Numbered from the stretch's first letter, positions 1 through 10,756 are shown. The stretch: 64,000 nt of DNA from Semisulcospira habei (GCA_036245525.1 BTPG01000003.1:140648120-140712119); one strand, 5' to 3'. Notes: generated from the letters alone by a model not told the origin. Numbers and translations are program-made.

Positions 1-274
1 GTTAGTTAGGTCTTAGGGTTTCACGCCGAACAGGCGACAAAGATCATCTCACGTCGGGAAAATGGACCTCGATAAGCACCAGGGTTAAACAGAAATTGAA
101 TACGAGTGGATGTGGCAAGTGGCGTGGGTTGACTAAAGGGCCGTTGAATGTACACAACGTACCCCCAAAGTAAATAAACGGAACCCAAGGGAACACGACC
201 TTTTCATAACAGAAGCCAAGCAACACATGTAAGGTAAGATAAATCAGTGATATGAAATTACACCCATTTTTGTC

Positions 275-433
275 TCAAGGTGAAAATCGCCAAATTTGTA
301 GTCGTCCTTTGAAGGCTGTATTACAAATCAAGAGACAGATCGCCCATGACAGTGAGCGCCAAGCTATTCTGGCTACACCCTTGAACTATCATGGTTGATT
401 CATATCGAGCTATGGTGTGTCGGGGCTGAGTTA
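275..433 (-). repeat. PAL-2 copy, left arm mostly lost
   Basis: The long spacer (CGCCAAATTTGTAG followed by CCTTTGAAGG) and the right arm GCGCCAAGCTATTCTGGC with CCTTGAACTATCATGG are present. The left palindrome arm stops at CCCATGACAG, so the hairpin cannot form fully. It ends near GGGGCTGAGTTAG, a decayed terminal repeat. Confidence 0.7.
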
Positions 434-473
434 GGTTTTGTCAGACTTCCTCATGGAAGTCAGACAAAACCTA
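432..473. repeat. Perfect short palindrome
   Basis: Arms TAGGTTTTGTCAGACTTCC and its exact reverse complement surround a 4-base loop TCAT. It abuts the end of the preceding PAL-2 copy. I see no other copy in the window. Confidence 0.75.
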
Positions 474-972
474 CAGTACATGCAAATTTCATACCATTGT
501 TGTGACACCTTCGATCTGTGTGCTCCAACAGCATTTGCTTATAGATCTTTGGCCTGGGGATCAACACTGTGACAAAGACAATCACAGATGTCAAGGTGAC
601 ACATGCCCACGTACTGCTACTTCGAAATAATCGCGTAGTTTGAAACACAGAGGTCAGTCCTCTTCCCCATTAGGAACCAATTGATGTCAATGGTTGTAGC
701 CGGAGTAATGTAAACTATTCTGTCCCCTGCATCTTGGGTATTACATTTAGGTCGATGACTCAATTACGTCAGCGGTGAATACGTGCAAAGAGGCTGGGGT
801 GATTTCAAACCTTGCTGGGCGTAGTCATAAGCTTCATAATTACAGAATAGCAAAATTATTCACGTGCAGTTTGAATCCGTTGAAAGCGTTGACAGAGCTC
901 ATCGTTCTCCAAAATACAGACCAGCAAACTTATAACCTTCTTCTACGACGGAGAACCGATGTTCAATAGAAC
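474..972. other. No gene recognised
   Basis: About 500 bases of mixed-composition sequence. Both strands contain open frames of about 60 residues that resemble no protein family I know. No repeat family named here is evident. Confidence 0.5.
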
Positions 973-1043
973 CAGCAAGAGGCATGGATCCTCATGAGCC
1001 CATGCAGACTGCGGGGGCTCATGAGGATCTATGCCTCTTGCAC
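973..1043. repeat. PAL-3 core
   Basis: Inverted arms AGCAAGAGGCATGGATCCTC and GAGGATCTATGCCTCTTGC flank CATGAGCCC and GGGGGCTCATG. The loop is slightly enlarged (CATGCAGACTGC). Terminal TTAA sites are not evident. Confidence 0.8.
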
Positions 1044-1295
1044 AAGAACTTCAGCAGTTTCGATCTTCGACTGAATACATTCTCAGGTCTCCGCCTCAGG
1101 CTGGGCTGCCGCCGTTTAGTTCTCCATTAGTGGGCGAGCGCTCGGCTTTCGGCCTGGCTCTCACGGATACAATATTTGTGGAGGATATTAAGCAAGTGGG
1201 GAGGATTTGTTGGATTGATTCCTGCAGGCATTCTCTAAACAGATATCTGTATACCGTTACAGCTCTTTCACGCCTAGGAGTAACATAGTCAACCA

Positions 1296-1510
1296 AGCAA
1301 CCAACTCAGCAAGAAAGCAGGCAACTAACTAAGGAAACAAACGAAGTAAGTCAGCAAGAAACAAAGCAAGCTGCCAACCAGTCAAGTCAACCGGCCAAGC
1401 AAACAAACAAGAAGAGATAGCTAATAAATATATGAGCAACCAACAAACATACCAAACAAATAACTAACCAACCATACAAACAGCTAGTCAAAACAAAAAG
1501 GTCCTGGTAA
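1296..1510. repeat. Degenerate AAC/CAAG-rich simple repeat
   Basis: This stretch is built from drifting CAACCAA, AAGCAAGC and CAAACAAA words with almost no G pairs or T runs. It looks like an old tetranucleotide tract of the kind seen in pure form at 38.1-38.4 kb. Confidence 0.6.
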
Positions 1511-1628
1511 ATCAAAATGGCACAGTGGCAGTGCCCTTGAATTGATCAGTGTTCAGGTCATCCTCCCTAGGCAATAGCAGTCTCTGCCCCCATCACCCGC
1601 CCCATAGGACCGTCCATTTATCAATCCG

Positions 1629-1843
1629 TTAATCCTTTTACTGCCGAGAAAAAGTGACCACGACCCAACTGCGTGAGACAAAGATCTTCATGAGCCCCCG
1701 CGACCACAGTGGCTCATGAGGATCTATGCCTATAGCTGAGAACAATTTGTATCCATGTTTCTTAGACGGTTTTGGCTTTTGGTCGTCGAATGAACACACA
1801 TTTCAGAACAAAACTGAACTTACAGTGGCAGGGAAGGGGTTAA
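1629..1843 (+). repeat. PAL-3, full length (215 bp)
   Basis: TTAA at 1629-1632 is followed by TCCTTTTACTGCC; the other end reads GGCAGGGAAGGGGTTAA. The core CATGAGCCCCCGC is paired with GTGGCTCATG. The long right spacer carries TTTGTATCCATGTTTCTTAG and a GAATGAACACA motif, which recur in other copies and define element polarity. Confidence 0.85.
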
Positions 1844-1960
1844 ACGCCGTACTAACCAGTCAAAGCCAAAGCAAACAAGCACAAGGTACATTAGGGCACA
1901 TCCTAAGGGACCATGATGGCCTGGGGACAGTGCTTTCTCAGTGCTGGAGTTGACAACTAA

Positions 1961-2035
1961 CGCCCACACTGATTGTCACCCTCGATTCGTTAACGCTCAT
2001 AAGCGGTAGCGAATCGAGGGAGACAACCAGCGTGA
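1961..2035. repeat. Palindrome with 20-base loop
   Basis: Arms CCCTCGATTCG and CGAATCGAGGG are exact. Pairing continues imperfectly outward (CACTGATTGTCA against GACAACCAGCGTG). The loop contains a TTAACG. It belongs to none of the numbered families. Confidence 0.6.
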
Positions 2036-2258
2036 CTAAACCTACGCCCTCAACCAAAAGAACATAACAACGCTTTCATCCACTTGAACGGCGACTAAAT
2101 TTGCAGATTAGATAAGCTGGCGACCTTTCCGATAATTTGGAAAGCCCAGCTCCATCAATTACTGGATATGAATAGCTGTAGCGCGTAACTTTTAACATTT
2201 CACACGAATAAGCTTCTACGAGAACTGAAATTGTTTGAAAAATTTATCGTAAGGCACT

Positions 2259-2287
2259 GCCGCCATTCACAAACAGCGAATGACGGC
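2259..2287. repeat. Small imperfect hairpin
   Basis: GCCGCCATTC is opposed to GAATGACGGC around a nine-base loop, with one bulged position in each arm. No second copy was noticed. Confidence 0.4.
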
Positions 2288-2487
2288 TTAACGCAAATAC
2301 CAGTTCCATTTAAACGGTCGTTGGCGGACCTTGGGGACGTTACCAGACGGCACTACAAAGAGTGGCAGACAATGAATTCAACAAAGGTCGGCTAGGACGA
2401 TAAATAGTGTTTGACAATGAAAATCGTGAGTTAAATTCTAATGCATTGTGCCAAAGGAAAGAATTCCCAAACGTCGCAGCTTTTCTG

Positions 2488-2545
2488 TAAACAAACAAAC
2501 AAACAAACAAACAAACAAAAACATCCACAACAACAACAACAACAA
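2488..2545. repeat. (AAAC)n then (AAC)n microsatellites
   Basis: About seven AAAC units are followed by a short unique bridge and six to seven AAC units. Open frames across it on the minus strand (V/F/C-rich) are repeat artefacts. Confidence 0.85.
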
Positions 2546-2561
2546 AGCAACCAGTTTGTGA

Positions 2562-2668
2562 GACAGATTGATCTTGATAGTTCAATGTTGGTGCTAGAAT
2601 AGCTTGGCGCCTATAGGCGCCAAGCTATTCTGGCACCACCCTTGAACTATCGTGGTCAGTCAAGGCGC
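2562..2668. repeat. PAL-2-like core
   Basis: Perfect inner arms GCGCC-TATA-GGCGC extend to GCTAGAATAGCTTGGC and GCCAAGCTATTCTGGC. Outer arm TTGATAGTTCAA pairs loosely with TTGAACTATCGTGG. Terminal TTAA repeats are not visible. Confidence 0.75.
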
Positions 2669-2834
2669 TACGTTATTCCGGTACGGCAGTACCACCAATA
2701 AATTATCGTGGCTGATCCATAGTTGTATAGTGTAACAGGGTTGACTGGGTCTCTAAAACGGAACCAGAAGTAAATCGCAATACACTGAAGGAAGAAAGAC
2801 TGTGAATACAGCAGAGATAGACATGCACACTAAT

Positions 2835-3048
2835 TTAACTCATTCTACCCCAACACCGAAATCCCCAAATTTCGCCTTTGTCCTCTGAAGACTGCATTGC
2901 AGTGCAGGACACAGATCGACCATGATAGTTAAAGGGTGATGCCAGAATAGCTTGGCGCCCGTAGGCGCCAAGCTATTCTGGCATCACCCTTGCACTATCA
3001 TGGTTGATCCTTATCTTGCTGTGGTGTGTCTGGGGTAGAATGAGTTAA
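2835..3048 (-). repeat. PAL-2, full length (214 bp)
   Basis: TTAA at both ends (2835-2838, 3045-3048) with ends TTAACTCATTCTACCCC and GGGGTAGAATGAGTTAA. The central palindrome has about 55-base arms meeting at GGCGCCCGTAGGCGCC. The long spacer is on the left and contains CCAAATTTCG. Length is identical to the copies at 18403 and 52344. Confidence 0.92.
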
Positions 3049-3218
3049 TAGGTCAGGTAACCCCTTCCCTACTGAGAAACACTGAGCACAATCCAAGTGC
3101 GAAACCGCCGTAAAATGTAACTGGCGACACACTTTCCCGCATAAAGTCATCAACATCAGTATAATTTATGCGACTTCACTATGAAATCATCCTAGTCCAG
3201 GCAGTAAAGGATTATAAT

Positions 3219-3395
3219 ACTCATTCAGCCCGACGGCCGTATTTCCAAACATTTGGAGGGGTCATCTAATGACTAGGCACCAGTTGTAGGAGATGGATCG
3301 ACCATGATAATTCAAGGGCAGTGCCAGATTAGCTTGGCGCCGACATCATGGTCGACCCATCTCCTGCTGTAGTGTGTCAGGGCTGAAAGGGTTAA
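3219..3395 (-). repeat. PAL-1, right arm deleted
   Basis: The left part is complete through AGCTTGGCGCC, then jumps directly to ATCATGGTCGACCCATCTCC. About 35 bases of the right arm are therefore missing, and the deletion starts at the palindrome centre. The right end retains GGGCTGAAAGGGTTAA. Confidence 0.85.
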
Positions 3396-3762
3396 TAGTT
3401 CGCAATATCTCCTTTATCCATGTTCTTAGTACGTCATGCAATAATGCTGGACGAAAGGTCTAACCTTAAATTATGACGTTTGACTGTCGCAAAATGAAAC
3501 GCTTCCTGCTTTTCTTCTCCTTTGTACACTGGAGAGTTCCTTTCGGTAGGTTCAAAAGACAGTGAAAAACCTTTGGTGAGTGTGCCTACTGACATTGATT
3601 GCGAAAAAAAAAAGTGGAAAAGACTGAGCTGAGGCAAGACAACATTGATTTTCAGTTAAATCGGCGAATTTCACCAATCAAAACCTGCCACTTAGCGGAT
3701 CGCAGTGACTTATTGATAGATATATCACGGTATGCTATATAGGTTCCAAAATTAAAGACAGC

Positions 3763-3834
3763 GTGTTTGCTGACCTGTGATTTTGGACCTTACGGCCACA
3801 GGCCGTAAGGTCCAAAAGCACAGGTCAGCACACA
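3763..3834. repeat. PAL-5 hairpin
   Basis: GCTGACCTGTGATTTTGGAC, then CTTACGGCC, is followed by loop ACA and an almost exact reverse complement ending GGTCAGCACAC. One mismatch (AAAGCACAG). The termini read GTGT/ACAC rather than TTAA. Confidence 0.85.
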
Positions 3835-4021
3835 ACTTACCAAGAAGCGCGTCAGTTGAAGGAGATTTACGGCATAGGCTGAAATACAAAGGCTTTTCTA
3901 GTCGCTATGGGGGACTAACGCATCAAAAGCACAATCATATTGAATATCGTGAAATTAGGACAGAATATATACAATTTCCTCTCCGTCTTATTTCCCTTTT
4001 GCGGTGCGCAGACATTTTTCT

Positions 4022-4122
4022 TTAATTCCTTGACTGCTGCTGACGATACCATTCGGCGGAAAAGACTCGGTAGTCACGGGTCTTTTCTGCCGAACGGTAT
4101 TGTCAGTTACAGGACAGTTTAG
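4022..4122. repeat. PAL-7 hairpin
   Basis: TTAA at 4022 is followed by TTCCTTGACTGCTGCTGACG. Inverted arms TTCGGCGGAAAAGAC and GTCTTTTCTGCCGAA enclose a loop of about 12 bases. The right terminal repeat has decayed (CAGTTACAGGACAGTTTAG). Confidence 0.8.
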
Positions 4123-4236
4123 TGCTGATTTTGTTGACGTCTAAACCATCCCCAAACCCTGCCCCACCCCCCACCCCCACCCTCTCTCCCCCACCCACCC
4201 ACCCACATACACATTTCCTGCACCAAACACCAAACA

Positions 4237-4442
<206 letters not shown>

Positions 4443-4444
<2 letters not shown>

Positions 4445-7400
4445 CAGCAAAGCAAAACGACAAATAACCTGAAATCTCTTGGCTTGACTTCGCGAACGAA
4501 GATTTTATAGGAGTTGCCCACGACGTCTGCAGGCTTGTTCGTGGCTGCGGAGGCCAATCCGAGACAGGCAGGTTCGACCGCAGTGGCTGCAGGGGAAGGT
4601 ATGGCCAGGGTTCTGAGCTGCGGCATCTCTGTTTTTTCTCCTGAGCCGCTTGTCCTTAAGGCTAGCTCTGTGAGAGTCCTCAAAGGAGACAGCTGCCTTG
4701 TAAATGGTGGAGCGCCAGGTGTCACGGTCCGCAGCAAGCGAAGACCACTGGTGGTGGTCGATTTGGCAGGCACTAAGTGACTTCTTGAGACAGTCTTTGT
4801 ATCTCTTCTTTGGTGTCCCTCTGTCACGGTGTCCAGTAGCAAGCTCGCCGAACAGGGTGATCTTTGGTAGGCGATGATCCTCCATCCTGGAGACATGCCC
4901 CGCCCAGCGGAGCTGTGTCCGCAGCAGCAAAGCCTCGATGCTCACAGTTTCAGCCTGTTCAAGGACCTCGACGTTGGTGACATAGTCACTCCAGTGAATG
5001 CCCAGGATGGTACGCAGGCAGCGCTGGTGGAAGCGTTCGAGGAGTCATAGTTGGCTGCAGTAGAGGGCCCAGGACTCGGAACCATACAGCAGGGTGGTGA
5101 GGACCACAGCTCTGTACACGCTGATCTTGGTGCCTGTTTTCAGCTGTTGATTGTGCCACACCCGCTTGAAAAGTCGCCCGAAAGCGCTGTTCGCTTTTGC
5201 CAGCCTGCTGTCAAGCTCCTTGACCAGCTTGGCGTCCGACGTGATAATGCAGCCAAGGTAAGTAAACTGGTGCACTGACTTTAGTTCAGACTCGCCAATG
5301 GTGATGTGAGGAGGGCGATACACTGTCTTGGGTGCCGGCTGATGGAGGACCTCTGTCTTTTTCAGACTGACCTCGAGTCCAAAGAGCTGGGCAGCATCTG
5401 CGAAGCAAGACGTGATGCGCTGCAGGGCTCTCTCTGTGTGTGCAACGAGGGCAGCATCATCAGCAAAAAGCAGCTCACGAATCAGTTGGTCTAGGGTTTT
5501 CGTGTGGGCCTGCAGTCGTCTGAGGTTGAACAGGCTGCCATCGAGACGATACCTGATGTACACTGCATCGTCATCATCGAGGTCCACTGTGGCCTGCTTC
5601 AACATCATGCTAAAAAAGATGGTGAAGAGGGTCGGTGCCAGCACGCAGCCCTGCTTTACGCCGTTGAGAATAGGGAATGGTTCTGAGAGGTCATTGTTGA
5701 GTCTGACCTGGCCTTGCTGTTCCTCGTGTAGCTGGACAATCATGTTGAGGAACTTTGGGGGACAGCCAAGTCGCTCCAGGATCTGCCACATGCCTTGCCT
5801 GCTCACAGTGTCGAACGCTTTTGTTAGGTCGACAAATGTTACGTACAGCCCTTTGTTCTGCTCGCGGCACTTCTCCTGTAGCTGTCTCAGCACAAAGACC
5901 ATATCGGTGGTGCTCCTGTTTGCTCTGAAGCCACACTGGCCCTCTGGGAGTTGGTCTTCAGCGATGGCAGGTACCAGCCGATTCAGGAGCAGCCTTGCAA
6001 GGATTTTCCCAGCAATGGACAGCAGGGTAATTCCCCGATAGTTGGAACAGTCAGACTTCTCGCCTTTGTTCTTGTACAGGGTGATAACGACTGCATCACG
6101 GAGATCTTTTGGTAGTGTTCCTTCCTCCCAGCAGCAGAGAAAGAGGTCATGGAGCTTGTTGTGCAGTGCTGTGCCTCCATGTTTCCAGATCTCTGGCGGT
6201 ATTCCATCAATGCCTGCTGCTTTGCCACTCTTGAGCTGGTGGATGGCTGTGAGGGTCTCTTCAGCGGTGGGCGGTTCGTCCAATTCAACCTTTACAGGGA
6301 GGTGTGGGATTTGTAGGACGACTGCTTCTTGAACAGTGCGCTCAGCGCTGAAGAGGCTCTGAAAGTATTCCGACCAGCGGTTCAAGATGGAGGTATTATC
6401 TGTGAGGAGTGCCTGGCCATTCGCGCTTTGCAGGGGACTTTGTACCAGGTGCCTGGGGCCATACACTGCTTTCAGTGCTTCGTAGAAGCCCCTGTAGTCA
6501 CCATTGTCAGCGCAAAGCTGGGTCCTCTGTGCAAGTCTGGTCCACCACTCATTCTGGAGATCTCTGAGCTTGCGCTGGAGACTGCTGCAGACGAGGCGGA
6601 AGGCAGACTTCTTCACAGGGCAGGAAGGCTGGGCTAGGTGGGCCTGATGGGCGGCTATTTTTTTTGCTAGGTGTTCCTGGATCTCTACATCGTTTTCGTC
6701 AAACCAGTCTTTGTTCTTCTTTCTGGCGAAACCCAAGACTTCTGCAGAGGATTTTGCAATAGCAGTTTTCAGTTGTTTCCAAAGCGTTTCAGGGGAGGAG
6801 TCTACTGGGTCCGCTGTGTCTTTGAGCCTGCGCTGTAAATCTGTCTGAAAGGCAGCTTTCACATCGTCACGCTGAAGGCTGGCAACATCAAGCTTTTTCT
6901 TGGGGGGCCCCCATTTCTTGGGTTTTGGCTTGAAGTGGAGCCTGAGTTTGCAGCGGACAAGGCGGTGGTCAGTGTGGCACTCTGCGCTGGGCATCACTCT
7001 GGTGAGGAGGACGTCACTGCGGTCCCTCTGACGCACTAGGACATAGTCAATAAGGTGCCAGTGTTTGGAGCGAGGATGCATCCAGGTGGTCTTTCGACTG
7101 TCCTTTTGCTGAAAAGTAGTGTTGGTGATGACCAGTTGCTGCTCCGCACAAAACTCCAACAGTAGGCGGCCATTGTCATTGCAGTTCCCCACGCCATGCT
7201 TGCCGAGGACTCCTTTCCAGTCTTCAGAGTCCTGGCCCACTCTGGCGTTGAAGTCGCCAAGGATGATGACTTTGTCGTCTGCAGGGGTACTCTGTAGGAG
7301 GCTGCGCAGGTCAGTGTAAAACTTGTCCTTTTCAGCAGGCTCTGCCAGGAGGGTTGGGGAGTACACACTGAGAAGGGTGACGTGTTGCTGGTGTCTCAGT

Positions 7401-8350
7401 GGGAGGCGCATGGACATGATGCGGTCTGAGTGGCCCGTTGGTAGGTTTTCCAGCTTAGTCGCAATGGATGTCTTGACCATGAAACCCACGCCTGAGATCC
7501 GTCTTTCTGATGCAGGCCTGCCTGACAAGTAGAGGGTGTACCCAGCACCAAGTTCTTGGAGGCTGCCTTAGTCCGGAAGGCGTACTTCGCTGAGCGCGGC
7601 GATGTCGATGTTTAACCTCCGCAATTCATGGGCAATGAGGGCGGAGCGACGTTCAGGGCGTCCGCTGTCTGCTTTGTCGAGCATGGTTCGGACGTTCCAG
7701 CATGCTACGTTGAGTCCGGTCGTGGTCGTCATGAGAGTGGATCCGTTATTCTTTCTTGTTTTTTGACCGCAAGAGAAGATGCCCGTTGACCGCGGCTAGC
7801 CAACTGGGGTTGCGAGGGGACGAGCTTTGGTTAGGCCACCTTTTCTAGGCCCCTCTCCGTGTGGAGCAAGCAGTGCTGTCCCTAGAGAAGGCTGCTTGGT
7901 CGTTCAGGGTGTGCCGAGTGATGTTGTCACCCCAGGTCAACATCAGGCGACCAATATCCTGAACCGCCTGCATGCAGGTTTGAGACTGCGGCTTCCAGTG
8001 ACATCTTTCACCTGCCGTTTCGCCCCTCGCCCGTCGCTACAGGACTTGGAATGGTCAGTGTCATGGTCCGTGGACGTTTCCTAAAGCCTGCGCGGTGGAG
8101 CTTTTTGGTGGAGTGCAGTGTGCGCAGTACTGGCCCCACCCTTTAAACCCGTGGTTCATCTGCCATGGCCTAGCAAGCTGGGACGATGGCATCGAGGTCC
8201 TCGGGTCGTAGGTTTTATATCAGACTGTCCTTGTCCTAGTCTCTGGCTCAAAAGCCTTCCCCGGAGACACGGGGGCTTTGATGTCAGGGGTTTCCTCCCT
8301 TAGCCTTTCCGCAGCCAAGCGGCCAGGCCTGCAAGGCAGCAGGGGACTCG
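4443..8350 (-). mobile_element. Nearly intact non-LTR retrotransposon (APE-type LINE)
   Basis: The element reads right to left: a GC-rich leader of roughly 0.6 kb (about 8350-7733), an endonuclease/reverse-transcriptase frame, a 3' UTR of about 60 bases and a TG microsatellite tail. The 5' boundary is inferred from the fall in GC content just before the tandem duplication at 8353. I did not find a clear target-site duplication. The type is common in mollusc and other invertebrate genomes; the clade cannot be fixed without a phylogeny. Confidence 0.85.
4505..7732 (-). pseudogene. LINE endonuclease-reverse transcriptase with two in-frame stops
   Basis: The frame can start at ATG 7732-7730 (early motif CWNVRTMLD) and runs to the stop at 4505, about 1,075 codons. 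It is broken by TAA at 7570-7568 and TGA at 5047-5045 but never shifts frame. The uninterrupted middle is 827 codons. Within it the APE-type endonuclease shows LGDFNARVG (about 90-98) and HTDH (about 185-188). The reverse transcriptase shows NYRGITLLS (about 496-504), FVDLTKAFD (565-573), GVKQGC (623-628) and the catalytic FADD (688-691). After the TGA, RCLRTILGIHW and RWAGHVSRM lead to a terminal Cys/His knuckle CSHCGRTCLSRIGLRSHEQA C. The TGA precedes LLERFHQRCL, where relatives usually carry Arg, so a CGA-to-TGA transition is likely. The protein would nick target DNA and copy its RNA; this copy is probably inactive but recent. Confidence 0.93.
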
Positions 8351-8352
8351 AT

Positions 8353-8591
8353 GGCTTTCTCGAAATGTGCCGTTTCAGTTGCTGTCATGCCAGAGTGCAG
8401 TATCTTAGTCTTTCAAGATGTATTTATCCTGTCCTTAAGCAATTAAATGACCTTCATTAAAGCATCGTGAAATAGGCTTTCTCGAAATGTGCCGTTTCAG
8501 TTGCTGTCATGCCAGAGTGCAGTATCTTAGTCTTTCAAGATGTATTTATCCTGTCCTTAAGCAATTAAATGACCTTCATTAAAGCATCGTG
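8353..8591. repeat. 117-bp tandem duplication, period 122
   Basis: The segment starting GGCTTTCTCGAAATGTGCCG occurs at 8353-8469 and again at 8475-8591, essentially identical, separated by AAATA. It lies just upstream of the inferred LINE 5' boundary, so it may be part of the leader or of the insertion flank. Confidence 0.92.
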
Positions 8592-8770
8592 TGCTAATTA
8601 AGTACTCATAGTGATTGCTGGAGACAGATCTAGTACGACAGCTAAAAGGTATTGACTTTAGGAGTATATGGTTTAGCATTCAGTTAGCTCTGCTTAATAA
8701 AAAAAAACACGCTTAGAAAAGCAAGCACAACACAGTTCATTAAGTGCTCGAGATTTAAAAAAAAACAACC

Positions 8771-8855
8771 TGTGGCTTTAGGTAGCGGTTTTTGTTGCGA
8801 TGATTCCTGCAGGAATGATCCCGACAAAAATCGCTATTTACACCCAAAGGGTTAA
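8771..8855. repeat. PAL-4 copy
   Basis: GGTAGCGGTTTTTGTTGCGA and GATTCCTGCAGGAATGAT form the core; the right end reads CACCCAAAGGGTTAA. The left terminal repeat is eroded (CTGTGGCTTTA). Confidence 0.8.
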
Positions 8856-8990
8856 CACGCCGAGAAAGGACAAGCGCAACGCAGTTTATTTATAGACTAT
8901 TTCTCAATTGTTCTTTGCATTTTACAAGCTTGGCAGTCACCTTTTAATGTTCTGGATATAGTTCTACTTTTTGCCCTTTAAGACGGCATC
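8852..8990. repeat. PAL-11-related repeat
   Basis: It begins at the TTAA that ends the PAL-4 copy and contains CACGCCGAGAAAGGACAAG, CAACGCAGTTTAT, then TTGTTCTTTGCATTTTACA and CTTGGCAGTCACC. These words recur at 9.6, 32.4, 36.7 and 54.1 kb. A partial relative (CACGCTTAGAAAAGCAAG) lies at 8708-8745. Confidence 0.5.
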
Positions 8991-9161
8991 CTAACGTAAA
9001 CGTACTACAACAACAGCATGGGATTTCGCTGACTTAAGTCGGTCATCCAGTCTCTTTGATCCCAAGAACAAGGAGAAGAACATGAAGCTGCCAGTGTTTT
9101 CTGCTAGGGCATTTATAAAAGTAACTCCTCGACTGAGGAAAGACAGCCAGCAAGACCTAAT

Positions 9162-9231
9162 GCAAGAGGCCTAGATTCTCAAGAGCCCCCACATTTGCGG
9201 GGGCTCATGAGGATCTACGCCTCTTGCTGTC
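9162..9231. repeat. PAL-3 core
   Basis: GCAAGAGGCCTAGATTCTC and GAGGATCTACGCCTCTTGC flank GAGCCCCC and GGGGGCTC around ACATTTGC. The arms carry several uncompensated differences, so this is an old copy. Confidence 0.75.
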
Positions 9232-9391
9232 ACCATTCATATCCGTGTGCCCCAGGCAGGCAGAGTTATCAGGCAGAAAACATGCGGTGGTTTTAGGGTC
9301 AGTATTTCAAGCTGTTGGCATTTACGAAATGAAATACGAAACCTTGAGTGAAAAGAAGTACAACTTTCAAACCCGTTGAAAAGCTGGGAAC

Positions 9392-9530
9392 TGGGGAGGA
9401 GAGGGGATAACGGGGCATTGGGGAGGGGAGAGGGGGTAAGGCTAGAGGAGGGTGGAGGGAGCTTCCCCCATCCCCCCAGCCACCCCCCTCCAAAATAAAA
9501 AAAAAAAAAGGAAAAAAAAAAAAAGAAGAA
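9392..9530. repeat. G-rich then A-rich low-complexity tract
   Basis: GGGGAGG-type runs (about 9392-9460) give way to CCCCC clusters and then poly-A with scattered G. Frames across it are artefacts. Confidence 0.8.
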
Positions 9531-9569
9531 AAGGTGACAGCCTAGCTTGTAGAATGCAAAGGAATACGC

Positions 9570-9935
9570 GACAAATAAAAAACAACACACGCTTAGAAAG
9601 GACAATTTCATCACAGTTTATGATAATTGTTCTTTCTAATAGTCTCCTGTATCCTTTCTAAAACGCTTCTACAAGTACAGCACAGACCTTTCTAGACGTA
9701 CAACACGTTTATACACGTACAACACAGTCCTTTCTAGCAAGTACGCTTATACTAATACAAACATATTTCTTTCAAACACGTACACTTCTACATGTACAAC
9801 ACAGTCCTGTCTAACACGCGTGTACAAGAATGAAACAGTCTGTACTGCAAATTATGTTCCGCTTGTCCTTTCTTAGCATGTTTCTTTCTTTCTAGGGTAT
9901 TTTGGGTATTTTCTTTGCGCCATGCAAATGCACTG
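9570..9935. repeat. PAL-11 copy with internal degenerate tandem repeat
   Basis: The left part carries CACGCTTAGAAAGGACAATT; the right part carries GTCCTTTCTTAGCATGTTTC and TTTTCTTTGCGCC, its inverse. Between them (about 9655-9850) drifting copies of TACACGTACAACACAGTCC and TTTCTAG recur roughly every 40 bases, as if the loop had expanded in tandem. Confidence 0.6.
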
Positions 9936-10025
9936 GCTTTCGTTCTACATTTTGTCCACCAGCGAAAGCCGAGAGGTGAGTTGTTATGTCACAACTTGTG
10001 CAAGCATGAAGTATATAGTTTTTCT

Positions 10026-10096
10026 CTGCATGATGTACGGATTCTCGTGAGCGCCTGCTAATGCTGTGGCTCATGAGGATCCTTGCATCTTGCAGT
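10026..10096. repeat. Degenerate PAL-3 core
   Basis: GATTCTCGTGAGCGCC opposes TGGCTCATGAGGATCC, followed by TTGCATCTTGCAG. Pairing is imperfect in both arms. Confidence 0.55.
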
Positions 10097-10268
10097 CAGA
10101 GGCAGCTACTGATTGACTTTAAAAAAAAAAGCGAAAAAAACACCGGTAATGTCACAAGAAGACAATTACACCCATTTTAGAATTCAGGACGAACTTCCTA
10201 TTACATTGAACATTTTTGTTTTCTGCAAAGGTATAGATGAGATGCTCATGAAGCCTTGAATAAAACAC

Positions 10269-10467
10269 TTAACTCATTCAGCTCGACGCACGTATTTCCC
10301 AATTTTTGGAGGCGTCATCTAATGACTATGCACCAGTAGCAGAAGATGGGTCGACCATGATAATTCAAGGTCAGTGCCTTTAGGCGCCAAGCTAATCTGG
10401 CACTGCCATTGAATTATTATGGGTCGACCCATCTCCTGCTGTAGTGCGTCAGGGCTGAATGAGTTAA
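10269..10467 (-). repeat. PAL-1, nearly complete
   Basis: TTAA at 10269-10272 and 10464-10467. The left arm is shortened: AATTCAAGGTCAGTGCC runs directly into TTTAGGCGCCAAGC, so about 15 bases before the centre are missing while the right arm is whole. Confidence 0.85.
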
Positions 10468-10493
10468 TATGGACAAAATAGGTTACTTTCTCT

Positions 10494-10614
10494 CCAAAGC
10501 ACAGATCCTCACGTGGTCTTGCAGGCTAGCAGCACAGGTCGCATTTGCGCCAGTTTTCGTACGTAAGTCATCATCAGAAGTGCAAAGCATCAATAAGACC
10601 TATGTGCCTCCTCA
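10494..10614 (-). repeat. Dispersed copy of the 48-kb tandem-repeat insert
   Basis: CCAAAGCACAGATCCTCACG through GACCTATGTGCCTCC is the reverse complement of the insert repeated at 48.26-48.62 kb, with a few differences. It starts 27 bases after a PAL-1 end, so the same association with PAL-1 occurs at both places. Confidence 0.85.
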
Positions 10615-10639
10615 CGGCTTCGCCGGCCTTACATTTTCT

Positions 10640-10714
10640 GTGTACTGTTCTGTGATTTTGGACCTTACCGCCTAGGCCTAGGCCGTAAGGATCAAAATCA
10701 CGATCCAGCACACA
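10640..10714. repeat. PAL-5 hairpin
   Basis: CTGTGATTTTGGACCTTACC opposes GGCCGTAAGGATCAAAATCA around the self-complementary centre CCTAGGCCTAGG. Ends read GTACTG and CAGCACAC. Confidence 0.8.
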
Positions 10715-10756
10715 TGGGCGTCTACGTCTCTCAGACGAAGGAGTAGATGACTGGTT

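Noticed and set aside
973..1043. Bacterial rho-independent terminators at the GC-rich hairpins
   Set aside because: The hairpins have no following T-run in a consistent direction, are repeated as dispersed elements, and there are no bacterial genes.
5051..7532. Plus-strand frames of 60-209 codons inside the LINE
   Set aside because: They are antisense shadows of the GC-rich reverse-transcriptase frame and carry no recognisable domain.
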